A stretch of 64,000 nt of DNA, taken from assembly GCF_034653275.1 (NCBI RefSeq), contig NZ_JAYEES010000003.1:682001-746000 (forward strand). Direction: 5' to 3'. The notes under the pieces were generated by a model, which was not told the origin of the DNA, did no database searches, and worked only from the letters and a program-made list of their open reading frames with translations. Each line of letters begins with the position of its first letter. The stretch's first letter is position 1. Made by a program: the position numbers and the translations under genes. Positions 23,446-32,032 of this stretch are shown one piece after another. This stretch comes from Nitrospirillum sp034653275. GTDB taxonomy: Bacteria > Pseudomonadota > Alphaproteobacteria > Azospirillales > Azospirillaceae.

Positions 23446-25122
23446 ATGGATTTCACCTTCGCCATCGCCGAGCTGGCGGGCGCCGTCGCCCTGTTGTTAT
23501 GGGGCGTGCACATGGTGCAGACGGGCGTGCAGCGCGCCTTCGGCGCCCGGCTGCGCGCGGTCTTGGGGCGGGCGCTCTCCAACCGTGCCCGCGCCTTCCT
23601 GGTGGGCATGGGGGTGACGGCCCTGCTGCAGAGCAGTACCGCCACCGGCCTGATGGTTTCCGGCTTCGTGGCTGGCGGGCTGGTGGATCTGGTGCCGGCC
23701 CTGGCCGTCATGCTGGGCGCCAATGTCGGCACCACCCTGATCGTCCAGGCGCTGTCCTTCAACGTCGCGTCCATCGCCCCGGTGCTGATCCTGGTGGGCT
23801 TCCTGCTGTTCCGCCGGGGCGCCAGTCCGTCGCGGGACATGGGCCGCGCCTTCATCGGTCTGGGCCTGATGCTCATGGCCCTGCACCAGTTGCTGGCCAT
23901 CATCGCGCCTTATGAGGACGCGCCCAGCCTGCGCATGATCCTGGGGGCCATCGCCACCGAGCCGGTGGTGGACGTCATCCTGGCGGCGGCGCTGACCTGG
24001 GCCGCCCATTCCAGCGTGGCGGTGGTGCTCCTGACCATGTCGCTGGCGGCGCAGGGGGCCGTGCCGCCGCATGCGGCCTTCGCCCTGGTACTGGGCGCCA
24101 ACCTGGGCACGGCCATCAATCCGGTGCTGGAGGGGGCCGCCGGCGACGACCCCGCCGCCCGGCGCCTGCCCCTGGGCAACCTGTTGAACCGGGCGGCGGC
24201 GGTGCTGCTGGGCTTGGCGGCGCTCAACCGCATCGGGCCGTTGATGGTGGGGCTGGAACCGGACGTGACCCGGGCGGTAGCGGATTTCCATACCCTGTTC
24301 AATCTGGCGGTGGCGCTGCTGTGCTTCCCCCTGCTGCCGCTTTACGCCCGGCTGCTGGCCCGCCTGCTGCCGGCACGGGTGGACGCGGCCGACCCGGGGC
24401 GCCCGCTCTACCTCGATCCATCCGCCCAGGGCACGCCGGTGGTGGCCCTGGGCAACGCCGCGCGTGAGGCGCTGCGCCTGGTGGACGTGCTGGAGGCCAT
24501 GCTGCAAGGCCTGCGTGACGCCTTGGAGGAGGGCGACCGCCGCCGCATCGCCGAGACCAAGCGCTTGGACGACGTGCTGGATCGGCTGAACACCGCCATC
24601 AAGGCCCACCTTTCCGCCCTGGACACCGATGCCCTGTCGGATGCGGACCAGCGGCGCGTGTTGGAAATACTGACCTTCGCCCTGAACATGGAACACGCGG
24701 GCGACGTGGTGGACCGCAACCTGATGGGCCTGGCGCGCAAGCGGCTGAAACGCGGCCTGGTCTTCTCGGCGGAGGGGCAGCGCGATCTGCTGGATATGGT
24801 CGACAGGCTGATCGTCAACCTGCGCACCGCCGGTTCCCTGTTCATGACCGGCGATGCCCGTGCCGCCCGCCTGCTGGCGGGGGAGAAGGAGGCGTTCCGC
24901 CGGCGGGAGAACGCGGCCACAACCGCCCACTTCGCCCGCCTCAGCGCGGGCCGGGTGGACAGCACGGAAACCAGCGCCCTGCACCTGGACCTGCTGCGCG
25001 ATCTGAAGCGGGTGAACACCCACCTGGTGGAGGCGGCGGCCTACCCCGTCCTGGAACGCTCCGGCGACCTGCTGCCCAGCCGGCTCAAGGGCCGCCAGCC
25101 AGCGGACGGCCGGGACGGGTGA
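23446..25122 (+). CDS. Na/Pi cotransporter family protein with C-terminal PhoU-like domain
   Basis: The 558-residue protein has eight or so membrane segments in two inverted repeats. The repeat signatures are LLQSSTATGLMVSGFVAGG and its partner WAAHSSVAVVLLTMSLAAQG, plus two LGANxGT motifs. This is the NptA/PhoU-transporter layout. From about residue 340 a cytoplasmic helical PhoU-like domain follows (REALRLVDVLEAMLQGL, LNMEHAGDVVDRNL). It probably moves phosphate across the inner membrane coupled to sodium. The ATG at 23446 places the first membrane helix at the N-terminus. It lies near the phosphatase and receptor locus only loosely. Confidence 0.9.
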   Translation: MDFTFAIAELAGAVALLLWGVHMVQTGVQRAFGARLRAVLGRALSNRARAFLVGMGVTALLQSSTATGLMVSGFVAGGLVDLVPALAVMLGANVGTTLIVQALSFNVASIAPVLILVGFLLFRRGASPSRDMGRAFIGLGLMLMALHQLLAIIAPYEDAPSLRMILGAIATEPVVDVILAAALTWAAHSSVAVVLLTMSLAAQGAVPPHAAFALVLGANLGTAINPVLEGAAGDDPAARRLPLGNLLNRAAAVLLGLAALNRIGPLMVGLEPDVTRAVADFHTLFNLAVALLCFPLLPLYARLLARLLPARVDAADPGRPLYLDPSAQGTPVVALGNAAREALRLVDVLEAMLQGLRDALEEGDRRRIAETKRLDDVLDRLNTAIKAHLSALDTDALSDADQRRVLEILTFALNMEHAGDVVDRNLMGLARKRLKRGLVFSAEGQRDLLDMVDRLIVNLRTAGSLFMTGDARAARLLAGEKEAFRRRENAATTAHFARLSAGRVDSTETSALHLDLLRDLKRVNTHLVEAAAYPVLERSGDLLPSRLKGRQPADGRDG

Positions 25123-25164
25123 CGCAAGGGCATGGGGCTCACCCCATGCCGCCATGGTCCCCGG

Positions 25165-26421
25165 CTACTCCTTATCCCACTCGCGGATCACCGCCAGCCA
25201 CAGGGCCAGGGTTTCCGAATGCGGGCTGGTCAGGGGCTGGTTGTCGGTCTTGACCGAGGTCTGGACCATGACCAGCTTGGTCTTGGGATCGACGAAGATG
25301 TATTGCCCCTCGGCCCCCTGAAGGGCGAACAGGCGGCGGCCGTCGGGGCTGACCTTGGGTGGCAGCACCCAGACCTGGTAGCCATAGCCGTAAAGGTGCG
25401 ACGCCGTGCCCGACGCCACCTGCGCGTCGGCCGGGTCCAGGGTGGTGGCGGCCAGCAACCAGTCCTTGGGGATCAGCTGCTTGCCTTCCCACGCGCCGTC
25501 GTGAGCCAGCAGGCGGCCCAGGCGGCCATAGTCGCGCAGGGTGGCGTTGAAGCCGGAACAGCCGATCTCCTGCCCGCTGGCGTCCACCTCCCACCGCGCC
25601 TCCGCCTCCGCCCCCATGGGTTGCCAGACCTTGGCCGCCAGATAGTCGGACAGGGATTGGCCGGTAGCCTGGCGCACCACCGTGGCCAGCGTCTCGCTGT
25701 CGCCGCAGGAATATTGGAAATGGCTGCCGGCGGGGGTGGCCCGGCTGTACTTGGCCAGCGCCGTCCCCTCGTCCACCCCGCTGTGGATGTCGTGGAACAG
25801 GCTGCGCGGCTCCGCATCCTCGAAGGCCACGCCGGACGACATCTGCAGCAGCGCCTTCAGCGGGGTCTGGCCATAGGCGCTGCCCTTCAGGGTGGGAACG
25901 TAGGCTTCGGCGGGGTCGCCGATGCCCTTGACGCGGCCGTCGGCGATGGCAGCCCCCAGCAGCAGGCCGACCAGGGTCTTGGCCATGGATTGCGAGGTGA
26001 AGCGGTCCTTGTCCGTGCGGCCGTACTGGTAGCGTTCCACCAGGATGGTGTCGTCCTTCAGGATCAGCAGGCCGGTGGCCGGCACCCGCGCCATATAGTC
26101 GGCCAGGCCCAGCACCGGGCCGTCCTTCAAGTGCAGGATGTCGGGCACGTAGTGGATGGCCGGTTCCGCGGCCGCCCGCCTGAAGGCCCAGGGCTTGGTC
26201 GCCGCCGGCAGGGTGTGGGTCTTCACCAGGCTGTCGTAATGGCTGAATCCCCAGACCATGTGGGGCTTCTCATACCAATCATCCCAGGTGCCGGCGGGAT
26301 AGCCCTGCGCCTGGCCGTAGGCGGCGGCGTCGGGGCCGCCAGGCTCGAAGATTTGGGCGCCGGCGGTTCCGGTCAGCAGGGTGGCGGCCACGGCGGCCGC
26401 GATCAATCCGGTACGGCGCAT
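25165..26421 (-). CDS. Serine hydrolase, class C beta-lactamase/NylB-like fold
   Basis: The 418-residue protein has a signal peptide (MRRTGLIAAAVAATLLTGTAGA) and a penicillin-binding-type fold. The nucleophile motif is S145-M-A-K148 in FTSQSMAKTL and the general-base Tyr is Y237 in FQYSCGDSETLA; in class C beta-lactamases this motif is YxN, here YSC. The layout (SxxK and lone Tyr) resembles 6-aminohexanoate-dimer hydrolases and esterases of this clan, so an amidase or esterase role in the periplasm is more likely than antibiotic resistance. Its ATG overlaps the MarR-type gene's TGA (TGATG), forming an operon. Confidence 0.85.
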   Translation of the reverse strand: MRRTGLIAAAVAATLLTGTAGAQIFEPGGPDAAAYGQAQGYPAGTWDDWYEKPHMVWGFSHYDSLVKTHTLPAATKPWAFRRAAAEPAIHYVPDILHLKDGPVLGLADYMARVPATGLLILKDDTILVERYQYGRTDKDRFTSQSMAKTLVGLLLGAAIADGRVKGIGDPAEAYVPTLKGSAYGQTPLKALLQMSSGVAFEDAEPRSLFHDIHSGVDEGTALAKYSRATPAGSHFQYSCGDSETLATVVRQATGQSLSDYLAAKVWQPMGAEAEARWEVDASGQEIGCSGFNATLRDYGRLGRLLAHDGAWEGKQLIPKDWLLAATTLDPADAQVASGTASHLYGYGYQVWVLPPKVSPDGRRLFALQGAEGQYIFVDPKTKLVMVQTSVKTDNQPLTSPHSETLALWLAVIREWDKE

Positions 26422-26915
26422 CAGGCATCCCCCTCCTCTGGTGATGGCGTGGTGTCCCCGGGCCCCAAGTCGGCGCCGGCCAGCCTGTCCATCAGGTCGG
26501 CCGCCAGGCGCAGCACCTCGCGCTCCGTCGGGGTCAGGGTGGTGATCATGGCGCGGGCCAGGGCGGTGCGCCGGCCGTGCACGTCGCCGAACAGGCTGCC
26601 GCGGCCGGTATCGGTGATCTCGATGCTGATCTGGCGGCGGTCCGCCGCGTCCGGACGGCGAACGATGTGGCCCTGCGCCTCCAGGTCGGCCAGCAGGCGG
26701 GTCAGCGATTGCGGCTGGATGCGCAGGTAGGCGGCCAAGGCCGTGGCGGTGGCCGGCCCCTCGCGATGCAGCTGGCCCAGCACCCCCAGCTTGGTCGTGC
26801 TCATGCCGTCCGCCGGCCGGGAGGTCAGCAGGCGGCGGGACAGGGCGGCGGTGCTGCGGTGCAGTCGCCGCGCCGTTTCCAGCGCCGCCTCGAAGATCGC
26901 GTTTTGCTCATTCAT
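26421..26915 (-). CDS. MarR-family transcriptional regulator
   Basis: The 164-residue protein has the MarR winged helix: LGVLGQLHREGPATATALAAYLRIQPQSLTRLLADLEAQGHIVRRPDAADRRQISIEITDTGR, followed by dimerisation helices. MarR proteins typically repress their own operon until a small aromatic or lipophilic ligand binds. It is translationally coupled to the serine hydrolase gene (TGATG), so that hydrolase is the likely target. The 450-bp gap upstream may hold the operator, but I could not identify a clean palindrome. Confidence 0.9.
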   Translation of the reverse strand: MNEQNAIFEAALETARRLHRSTAALSRRLLTSRPADGMSTTKLGVLGQLHREGPATATALAAYLRIQPQSLTRLLADLEAQGHIVRRPDAADRRQISIEITDTGRGSLFGDVHGRRTALARAMITTLTPTEREVLRLAADLMDRLAGADLGPGDTTPSPEEGDA

Positions 26916-27367
26916 ATACCAAGCTATGGCTTATTATTTTGTCGACGTCAACGATGGTTTTCAGCCGGCCAAGCGTTGTTTGTGATAAGGCGCGCTTCTC
27001 AACTATCGAAACCGCCAACATCAACCGTGGAAACACCCGTCGGCAAAGTTTCAAATAAAACAAAAGACTGGGAGTTTGCCGCGCCGCAGCGAGTTTTCAG
27101 CCTGGTTGACGGAGGTGGGGAAAATCGCCGTGGCAATTAGTCGCGTACGTACGGATGCTATTGATTGGCTGGATGAAATATGCCTTTTGTCATACGACAT
27201 AGGCGTAAAAGAAGCATCATGGGCGATGCATGGGTGTCGCGCGCCCTTGCCCGGATAATAAGCCTTCGCTTGGGTTTTTGACGGCCGTTCACGGGCCACC
27301 CTGGTGGGCTCCTTCCAATTCGAGACGGCGCCCGGCTTTCCTTCTGGCCGCCTTGGAGAAAACGACC
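26916..27367. other. 452-bp intergenic region, relatively AT-rich
   Basis: This lies between the divergent MarR operon and the methyltransferase gene. It has more A and T than its surroundings (for example TTTCAAATAAAACAAAAGAC). Short frames within it start at rare codons and lack ribosome binding sites, so none is called. It should contain the two divergent promoters. The right end holds a clear Shine-Dalgarno (GGAG, about 27354) for the methyltransferase. Confidence 0.5.
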
Positions 27368-28147
27368 ATGGTGGCCTTCCCCGATGGCACGAACGGCGCG
27401 GTTGCCGGCAGTGCGGATTTTCAGCCGGCCGAGGGTGGGTTGCTCGCCCGGTGGCGTCGCGCCCGCTTCATGGCGCCGGCCGACATCGGCCTGTTCCTGC
27501 GCAGCGCCAAGACGGATGGCGCCATCGGCCGCTGGCGGGGTGAGGTTGGCCAGCGCGCGGCGTTCGAGAACGCCTACGGCACCTTCGACGACCCGTGGGC
27601 ATCGGGAAGCGAGCGCTATCGGTACCAGGGCTGGAAGTATGACCGCATCGTCGATTGCCTGCCCCGGGGCCGCCAGTTCAAGCGCGCGCTGGACCTGGGA
27701 TGCGGGCTCGGGCTGCTCAGCACCCGGCTGGCGGCCCGGGCCGACGCCGTGGTCGGGATGGATATCGCCCAGGCGGCGGTCGACCGTGCGGCCGCGCGTG
27801 CCGCTGCCCACGCCAATGTCAGTTTCCGCCAAGGCGACGTCCTGGACCTGCCGCGGGACCTGGATGGCCAGTTCGACCTGGTGGTGATCGCGGACACGCT
27901 CTATTACCTGCCGCTGCCCATCACGCCCGCCCTGTTGAAGGGGGTGGCGGCGCGGGTGGCCGGCTTGCTGGCGCCCGGGGGTGTTTGCCTGCTGGCCAAC
28001 CACTACTTCTTCGCCGCCGATCCGGAATCGCGGCTGTCGCGGCGTATCCATGAGGCCTTCGCCTGGTCGCCGCGTTTCCACCTGGTGCGGGAAAGCCGCC
28101 GCCCGTTCTATCTCGTCAGCCTGTTGGATCACCTGTCCCAGGGCTGA
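27368..28147 (+). CDS. SAM-dependent methyltransferase, NodS-like
   Basis: The 259-residue class I methyltransferase has motif I at ALDLGCGLGLLSTRLA (about 107-122), the acidic residue at VVGMDIAQAAVDRA, and FDLVVIADTLYYLPLP. The region before motif I (AFENAYGTFDDPWASGSERYRYQGWKYDRIVDCLP) closely resembles NodS, the N-methyltransferase of Nod-factor synthesis; similar enzymes occur outside nodulation loci. The ATG at 27368 follows GGAGAAAACGACC. The 3' end overlaps the convergent WYL regulator by 32 bp. No nodABC genes are in the window, so the substrate is open. Confidence 0.8.
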   Translation: MVAFPDGTNGAVAGSADFQPAEGGLLARWRRARFMAPADIGLFLRSAKTDGAIGRWRGEVGQRAAFENAYGTFDDPWASGSERYRYQGWKYDRIVDCLPRGRQFKRALDLGCGLGLLSTRLAARADAVVGMDIAQAAVDRAAARAAAHANVSFRQGDVLDLPRDLDGQFDLVVIADTLYYLPLPITPALLKGVAARVAGLLAPGGVCLLANHYFFAADPESRLSRRIHEAFAWSPRFHLVRESRRPFYLVSLLDHLSQG

Positions 28148-28865
28148 ACGGGGCCGAGTCTTCGGCGCGCCGCCGCTGGATGTGGGCCTGCATTCCGCGC
28201 AGCCAATGGTCGCGCAGGACGGCGGGCCGGCTGGGGTAGCGGTCGTCCAGGAAATCGGCCGCCGTCACCCGGTCGGCACGGAAGTGGCGGAAATCCTGGC
28301 GCAACTCGCACCAGGCCACCAGTAGGCGTACGGTCTGGAAATAGGCGACGGTGACAGGCCAGACGACGCGGTCGCTGGGCCGGCCAAGTTCATCGGCATA
28401 GCTCAGGCGGATCTTGCGCCCGGCATGGATCCAGGCGCGGGTGCGCGCCATGTCCAGACCGTCCGGCGTGGGGGCCGGCGGCCGGGGCGGCATGCGCGTC
28501 GCCGGCTCCAGCACATAGGGGCGCAGGCGGTCGGGCAGGGCGGCGGCGATCTTGGCGATCAGGTCCTGGGCGGCGCGCGCCAGGGCGGGGTCCGCCTGGG
28601 TGCTGACCCATTGCGCGCCCAGCACGGCGGCCTCGATCTCATCGGGGGTCAGCATCAGGGGCGGCAGGTCGTACCCCTCGTCCAGCACATAGCCGATGCC
28701 GGCCTCACCCCGGATGGGTACCCGCTGGGCCATCAGGTCGGCGATGTCGCGATAGACGGTGCGCTTGGACGTCTCCAGCTCCGCCGCGATGGCGTCGGCC
28801 GTCAGGGGGCGACGCGTGCGGCGCAGGATCTGGATGATCTGGAACAGGCGGTCGGCGCGTCTCAT
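28116..28865 (-). CDS. YafY-type WYL-domain transcriptional regulator
   Basis: The 249-residue protein has an N-terminal DeoR-like helix-turn-helix (MRRADRLFQIIQILRRTRRPLTADAIAAELETSKRTVYRDIADL) and a C-terminal ligand-sensing WYL-type domain (KIRLSYADELGRPSDRVVWPVTVAYFQTVRLLVAWCELRQDFRHFRADRV). It is divergent from a glutathione S-transferase gene with a 112-bp gap that holds nested inverted repeats. Regulators of this type often control an adjacent GST or glyoxalase gene. It overlaps the convergent methyltransferase gene at its 3' end. Confidence 0.88.
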   Translation of the reverse strand: MRRADRLFQIIQILRRTRRPLTADAIAAELETSKRTVYRDIADLMAQRVPIRGEAGIGYVLDEGYDLPPLMLTPDEIEAAVLGAQWVSTQADPALARAAQDLIAKIAAALPDRLRPYVLEPATRMPPRPPAPTPDGLDMARTRAWIHAGRKIRLSYADELGRPSDRVVWPVTVAYFQTVRLLVAWCELRQDFRHFRADRVTAADFLDDRYPSRPAVLRDHWLRGMQAHIQRRRAEDSAPFSPGTGDPTG

Positions 28866-28881
28866 GGGGGCATCCTGGCTT

Positions 28882-28909
28882 CATGCTGCTGACAGCATGT
28901 TGGCAGCAG
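28882..28909. promoter_or_regulatory. Nested inverted repeats between WYL regulator and GST
   Basis: CATGCTG-CTGA-CAGCATG (28882-28899) is a perfect 7-bp inverted repeat. An overlapping pair CTGCTG ... CAGCAG spans 28886-28909. It is placed between divergent genes 16 bp upstream of the regulator start, so it is a candidate operator. Confidence 0.55.
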
Positions 28910-28977
28910 GATGGCAGTAGAACGGGGCCATCGACAAGCCATCGCCCTCAGGCCATCACCAAGGAAAACCAACCGCC

Positions 28978-29760
28978 ATGACCGCCGCCCGCAACACCCA
29001 CGCCCGCAACACCCACGCCCGCAGCATGCCCGCCCAGCCCATCACCCTCTACACCGGCGGCGCCCTGTTCGGCCTGCCCGACGCCAGCCCCTTCTGCATC
29101 AAGGCGGAGGTGCAGCTGAAGATGGCCGGCCTGCCCTACATGAAGGTCCAGGGCATGCCCGACCAGGGCCCCAAGGGGCAAATCCCCTATATCGAGGACG
29201 ACGGCACCCGCCTGGGCGACAGCACCTTCATCCGCGGCCATGTCGAGAAGACCTACGGCGTGGATCTGGACGCCGGCCTCACGCCCCAGCAGCGGGCCCT
29301 GTCCTGGACCATCGAGCGCCTGCTGGAAAACCAGCTGTATTGGACCGTGGTCCACAGCCGCTGGCTGATCCCCGAGAACTTCGCCAAGGGCCCCGCCCAG
29401 TTCTTCACGCGGGTGCCGGAGGCGATGCGGGACCAGATGCGGCAATCGGTGCTGGAGCGGGTGACCAACAACGTGCGCGCCGCCGGCCCCGGGCGCCATT
29501 CGGATGCGGAGATCGCGGATCTCTGCGACCGCTCCCTGTCCGCCCTGTCCCTGTTGCTGGGCGACCAGCCCTACCTCCTGGGCGACCGGGCCACGGCGGT
29601 GGACGCCACGGCGCTGGGCGTGCTGGCCAGCCTGCTGACCCCCTACTTCGATACCGAGGTGCGCCGCCGGGTGCTGAACTATCCCAACCTGCTGGCCTAC
29701 ACCGACCGCCTGATGGCGCAGTTCTTCCCGGACTTCGCCTGGGTGCCGGCCGCCGCTTGA
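28978..29760 (+). CDS. Glutathione S-transferase family protein
   Basis: The 260-residue protein has a thioredoxin-like N-terminal domain (ITLYTGGALFGLPDASPFCIKAEVQLKMAGLPY, then GPKGQIPYIEDDGTRLGDSTFIRGHVEKTYG) and an alpha-helical C-terminal domain (YLLGDRATAVDATALGVLASLLTPYF). The arrangement is closest to the failed-axon-connection-like GST group. The first 16 residues include a doubled ARNTH repeat from a 15-bp DNA duplication; Met17 is an alternative start, but AAGGA precedes the first ATG. It is divergent from, and probably controlled by, the WYL regulator. Confidence 0.85.
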   Translation: MTAARNTHARNTHARSMPAQPITLYTGGALFGLPDASPFCIKAEVQLKMAGLPYMKVQGMPDQGPKGQIPYIEDDGTRLGDSTFIRGHVEKTYGVDLDAGLTPQQRALSWTIERLLENQLYWTVVHSRWLIPENFAKGPAQFFTRVPEAMRDQMRQSVLERVTNNVRAAGPGRHSDAEIADLCDRSLSALSLLLGDQPYLLGDRATAVDATALGVLASLLTPYFDTEVRRRVLNYPNLLAYTDRLMAQFFPDFAWVPAAA

Positions 29761-29826
29761 CGGAACCTCCGCCACCATGGCGGGTTAGGCCCCCTGCTCC
29801 CCAACGTCAGCGGAAGCAGGGCGCCC

Positions 29827-31626
29827 ATGCTAGTCCAGCCAATAGATTACTTTCTGGTCGCCTGGTTCGTTCTGGCGCTGGCGTCGGCCGTCTATGTCGG
29901 TATCGACCAGTATCGCCACAATCCGGAACCGCCGGTGATGAAGTGGGGCTTCATCCTCATCACCCTTTACCTTGGTCCCCTTGGTCTTCTGCTCTATGTG
30001 CTGGTCGACAAGGAACCCCGGCCGGGCGGGCATGAGGACTTCATCCGGCCCCTGTGGAAGCAGGGGGCTGGCTCCACCATCCACTGCGTGGCGGGTGACG
30101 CCACCGGCATCGTGCTGGCGGCGGTGATAACGGCGGGGTTCGGCCTGCCCATGTGGCTGGACCTGATTGTGGAGTACCTGTCCGGCTTCGCCATGGGGCT
30201 GTTCATCTTCCAGTCGCTGTTCATGCGATCGGCCATGGGCGGCGGTTATTGGCAGAACGTGCGGGGCAGCTTCCTGCCGGAGTTCATCAGCATGAACTTC
30301 ATGATGGCCGGCATGGCGCCGGTCATGTGCTTCCTGATGATGGGGCGTGACATGCGTGCCATGGAGCCGGCGGAGCTGTTGTTCTGGGGTACCATGGCGC
30401 TGGGCATCGGCGCGGGGTTCGCGACGGCCTATCCCGCCAACGTCTGGATGGTGGCCCGGGGAATGAAGCATGGGCTGATGACCCAGCGGAAAGGACAGCA
30501 CCATCACCACGACATGAAATCCGATGCCACCAGCGCCCAGGTGGCCGCGTTGGGTGGCGTCTCCCTGCTGGCGTTGGTCACGGGCATGCTAGCGCCGGCC
30601 AACTGGTTGAACCTGGATGTGTCGGCGCGCGACGTGGGCGGGGCCATCATGCCGCCGGGCATGGTCATGGACCGCGACACGCCGGCGGACGCGATGCGCG
30701 ACATGGCCGCCGTGGATCCACGGCGTGTGACGGCGGCCTTCAATGGGGACGTCTTGGGGGACCGCGAGTTGCCCTACCGGCTGGAGGGCGGCGTCAAGGT
30801 CTTCGACCTGCGCGCGTCCGTCATCCGCTGGACGATTCTTCCCGGCGTCACGGTCGATGCTTATGCCTACAACGGCCAGATCCCGGGACAGCGTATCCAT
30901 ATCCGCCAGGGCGACCGTGTGCGCATCAACGTCGCCAACGCCTTGCCGGAACCCACCACCGTCCATTGGCATGGCTTGGTGGTTCCCAACGGCATGGACG
31001 GGCCGGCGTGGGTGACGCAGCCGCCCATACCGCCTGGCGGACGGTTCAGCTACGAATTCACGGCCGTTCAGCACGGCACCTACTTTTATCACCCGCACGC
31101 CAACCCCGACCGCACGCAGGCGCTGGGGCTGTACGGGGCGTTGATCATCGATCCCGCCGACCCGAAGGATGAGGTGCCGGCCGACCACGACTACGTGATC
31201 CAGTTGCAGGAATGGTTGCGCCGCGACGGATTGACCTTCCCAGCCATGCCCATGGACGGCGGCCACCCCAACTATTTCACCATCAACGGCCGCGCCTATC
31301 CCGCGACGGAAACGGTGCGCATGAAGGTGGGTGAGACGCTGAAGGTGCGCTTCATCGGCACCAACACCGGCTTCGTCCACCCTATGCATATCCATGGCGG
31401 GCCTTTCCTGGTGGTGGCCCGCGATGGCCAAACCCTCCCCCCATCCGCCCGGTACGAAGCCGACACCGTGAACGTGGGGCCGGGGCAGCGCTATGATGTC
31501 ATATGGGCGGCACGCCTGCCGGGGAAGTGGCTGATCCATTGCCACATTCCCCACCACACCACCAACAACAACACCGAATCCCGGGGCGGCGGCGGGTTGA
31601 TGGTGGTGATCGACGTTCAGCCCTGA
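29827..31626 (+). CDS. DUF4396 membrane domain fused to multicopper oxidase
   Basis: Residues 1-210 form an integral membrane domain of the DUF4396 type (several hydrophobic helices, GSTIHCVAGDATGIVLAAV, EYLSGFAMGLFIFQS). A basic, His-rich linker (about 213-229, with HHHH) and one more membrane helix (about 236-256) follow. A two-domain multicopper oxidase comes next with the copper motifs HWHG (380-383), HPH (422-424), HPMHIHG (518-524) and HCHIPHH (571-577). The oxidase part would lie in the periplasm, oxidising a metal or phenol with oxygen. The stretch after HCH is unusual (TTNNNTESRGGGGLM), so the type 1 axial ligand is unclear. A copper-handling role is inferred. Confidence 0.85.
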   Translation: MLVQPIDYFLVAWFVLALASAVYVGIDQYRHNPEPPVMKWGFILITLYLGPLGLLLYVLVDKEPRPGGHEDFIRPLWKQGAGSTIHCVAGDATGIVLAAVITAGFGLPMWLDLIVEYLSGFAMGLFIFQSLFMRSAMGGGYWQNVRGSFLPEFISMNFMMAGMAPVMCFLMMGRDMRAMEPAELLFWGTMALGIGAGFATAYPANVWMVARGMKHGLMTQRKGQHHHHDMKSDATSAQVAALGGVSLLALVTGMLAPANWLNLDVSARDVGGAIMPPGMVMDRDTPADAMRDMAAVDPRRVTAAFNGDVLGDRELPYRLEGGVKVFDLRASVIRWTILPGVTVDAYAYNGQIPGQRIHIRQGDRVRINVANALPEPTTVHWHGLVVPNGMDGPAWVTQPPIPPGGRFSYEFTAVQHGTYFYHPHANPDRTQALGLYGALIIDPADPKDEVPADHDYVIQLQEWLRRDGLTFPAMPMDGGHPNYFTINGRAYPATETVRMKVGETLKVRFIGTNTGFVHPMHIHGGPFLVVARDGQTLPPSARYEADTVNVGPGQRYDVIWAARLPGKWLIHCHIPHHTTNNNTESRGGGGLMVVIDVQP

Positions 31627-32018
31627 GGGCCGTCCTCGCGGAACACCAGTTCCAGAAGGATGGCGCCGCCGCCAGCACTGGGGGGCGTGCGGATGAACAA
31701 CCGCCGTTCCCCCAGGTCGGGAAGGTCCATGGTGGAATAGGGGGTGGCCAGGCCTTCCAGCTTGGCGCGCATGGCCCGGTAGTTTTCCGACCGGCCATCC
31801 ATGCGGAAGGCCACATGGTCCAGCATCTCCCCCGACCGGCCCACCGGGTCGCCCGATCCGGGGATCAGGTGCACGATGGGCTGGCCCTCGGCGTACAGCC
31901 AATAACCGGGAAAATCGAAGGGCGGGCGGTACCCGGGCTTCAGGTCCAGCACCGCCTCCAGGAAGCCGCGCGTGGCCTCCAGGTCGGCGGTGCGCAGCGT
32001 GGCGTGGTCCAGTTGCAT
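31617..32018 (-). CDS. VOC-family (glyoxalase-like) protein
   Basis: The 133-residue protein has two beta-alpha-beta-beta-beta modules: LDHATLRTADLEATRGFLEAVLDL with Asp4-His5 as first metal-site region, IVHLIPG, MLDHVAFRMDG with the second His, and AILLELVF with the closing Glu. That is the metal-binding set of glyoxalase/dioxygenase VOC proteins. Its 3' end overlaps the end of the convergent oxidase gene by 10 bp. The substrate is unknown. Confidence 0.85.
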   Translation of the reverse strand: MQLDHATLRTADLEATRGFLEAVLDLKPGYRPPFDFPGYWLYAEGQPIVHLIPGSGDPVGRSGEMLDHVAFRMDGRSENYRAMRAKLEGLATPYSTMDLPDLGERRLFIRTPPSAGGGAILLELVFREDGPQG

Positions 32019-32032
32019 GACCGCCCCCGCCT

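Noticed and set aside
21531..23903. 790-codon minus-strand frame
   Set aside because: Only its last 179 codons are a real gene (thioredoxin-like); the rest is a shadow of the winged-helix gene on the plus strand.
27076..27258. Small 60-codon plus-strand frame in the MarR-methyltransferase gap
   Set aside because: It starts with TTG, lacks a ribosome binding site and resembles no family.
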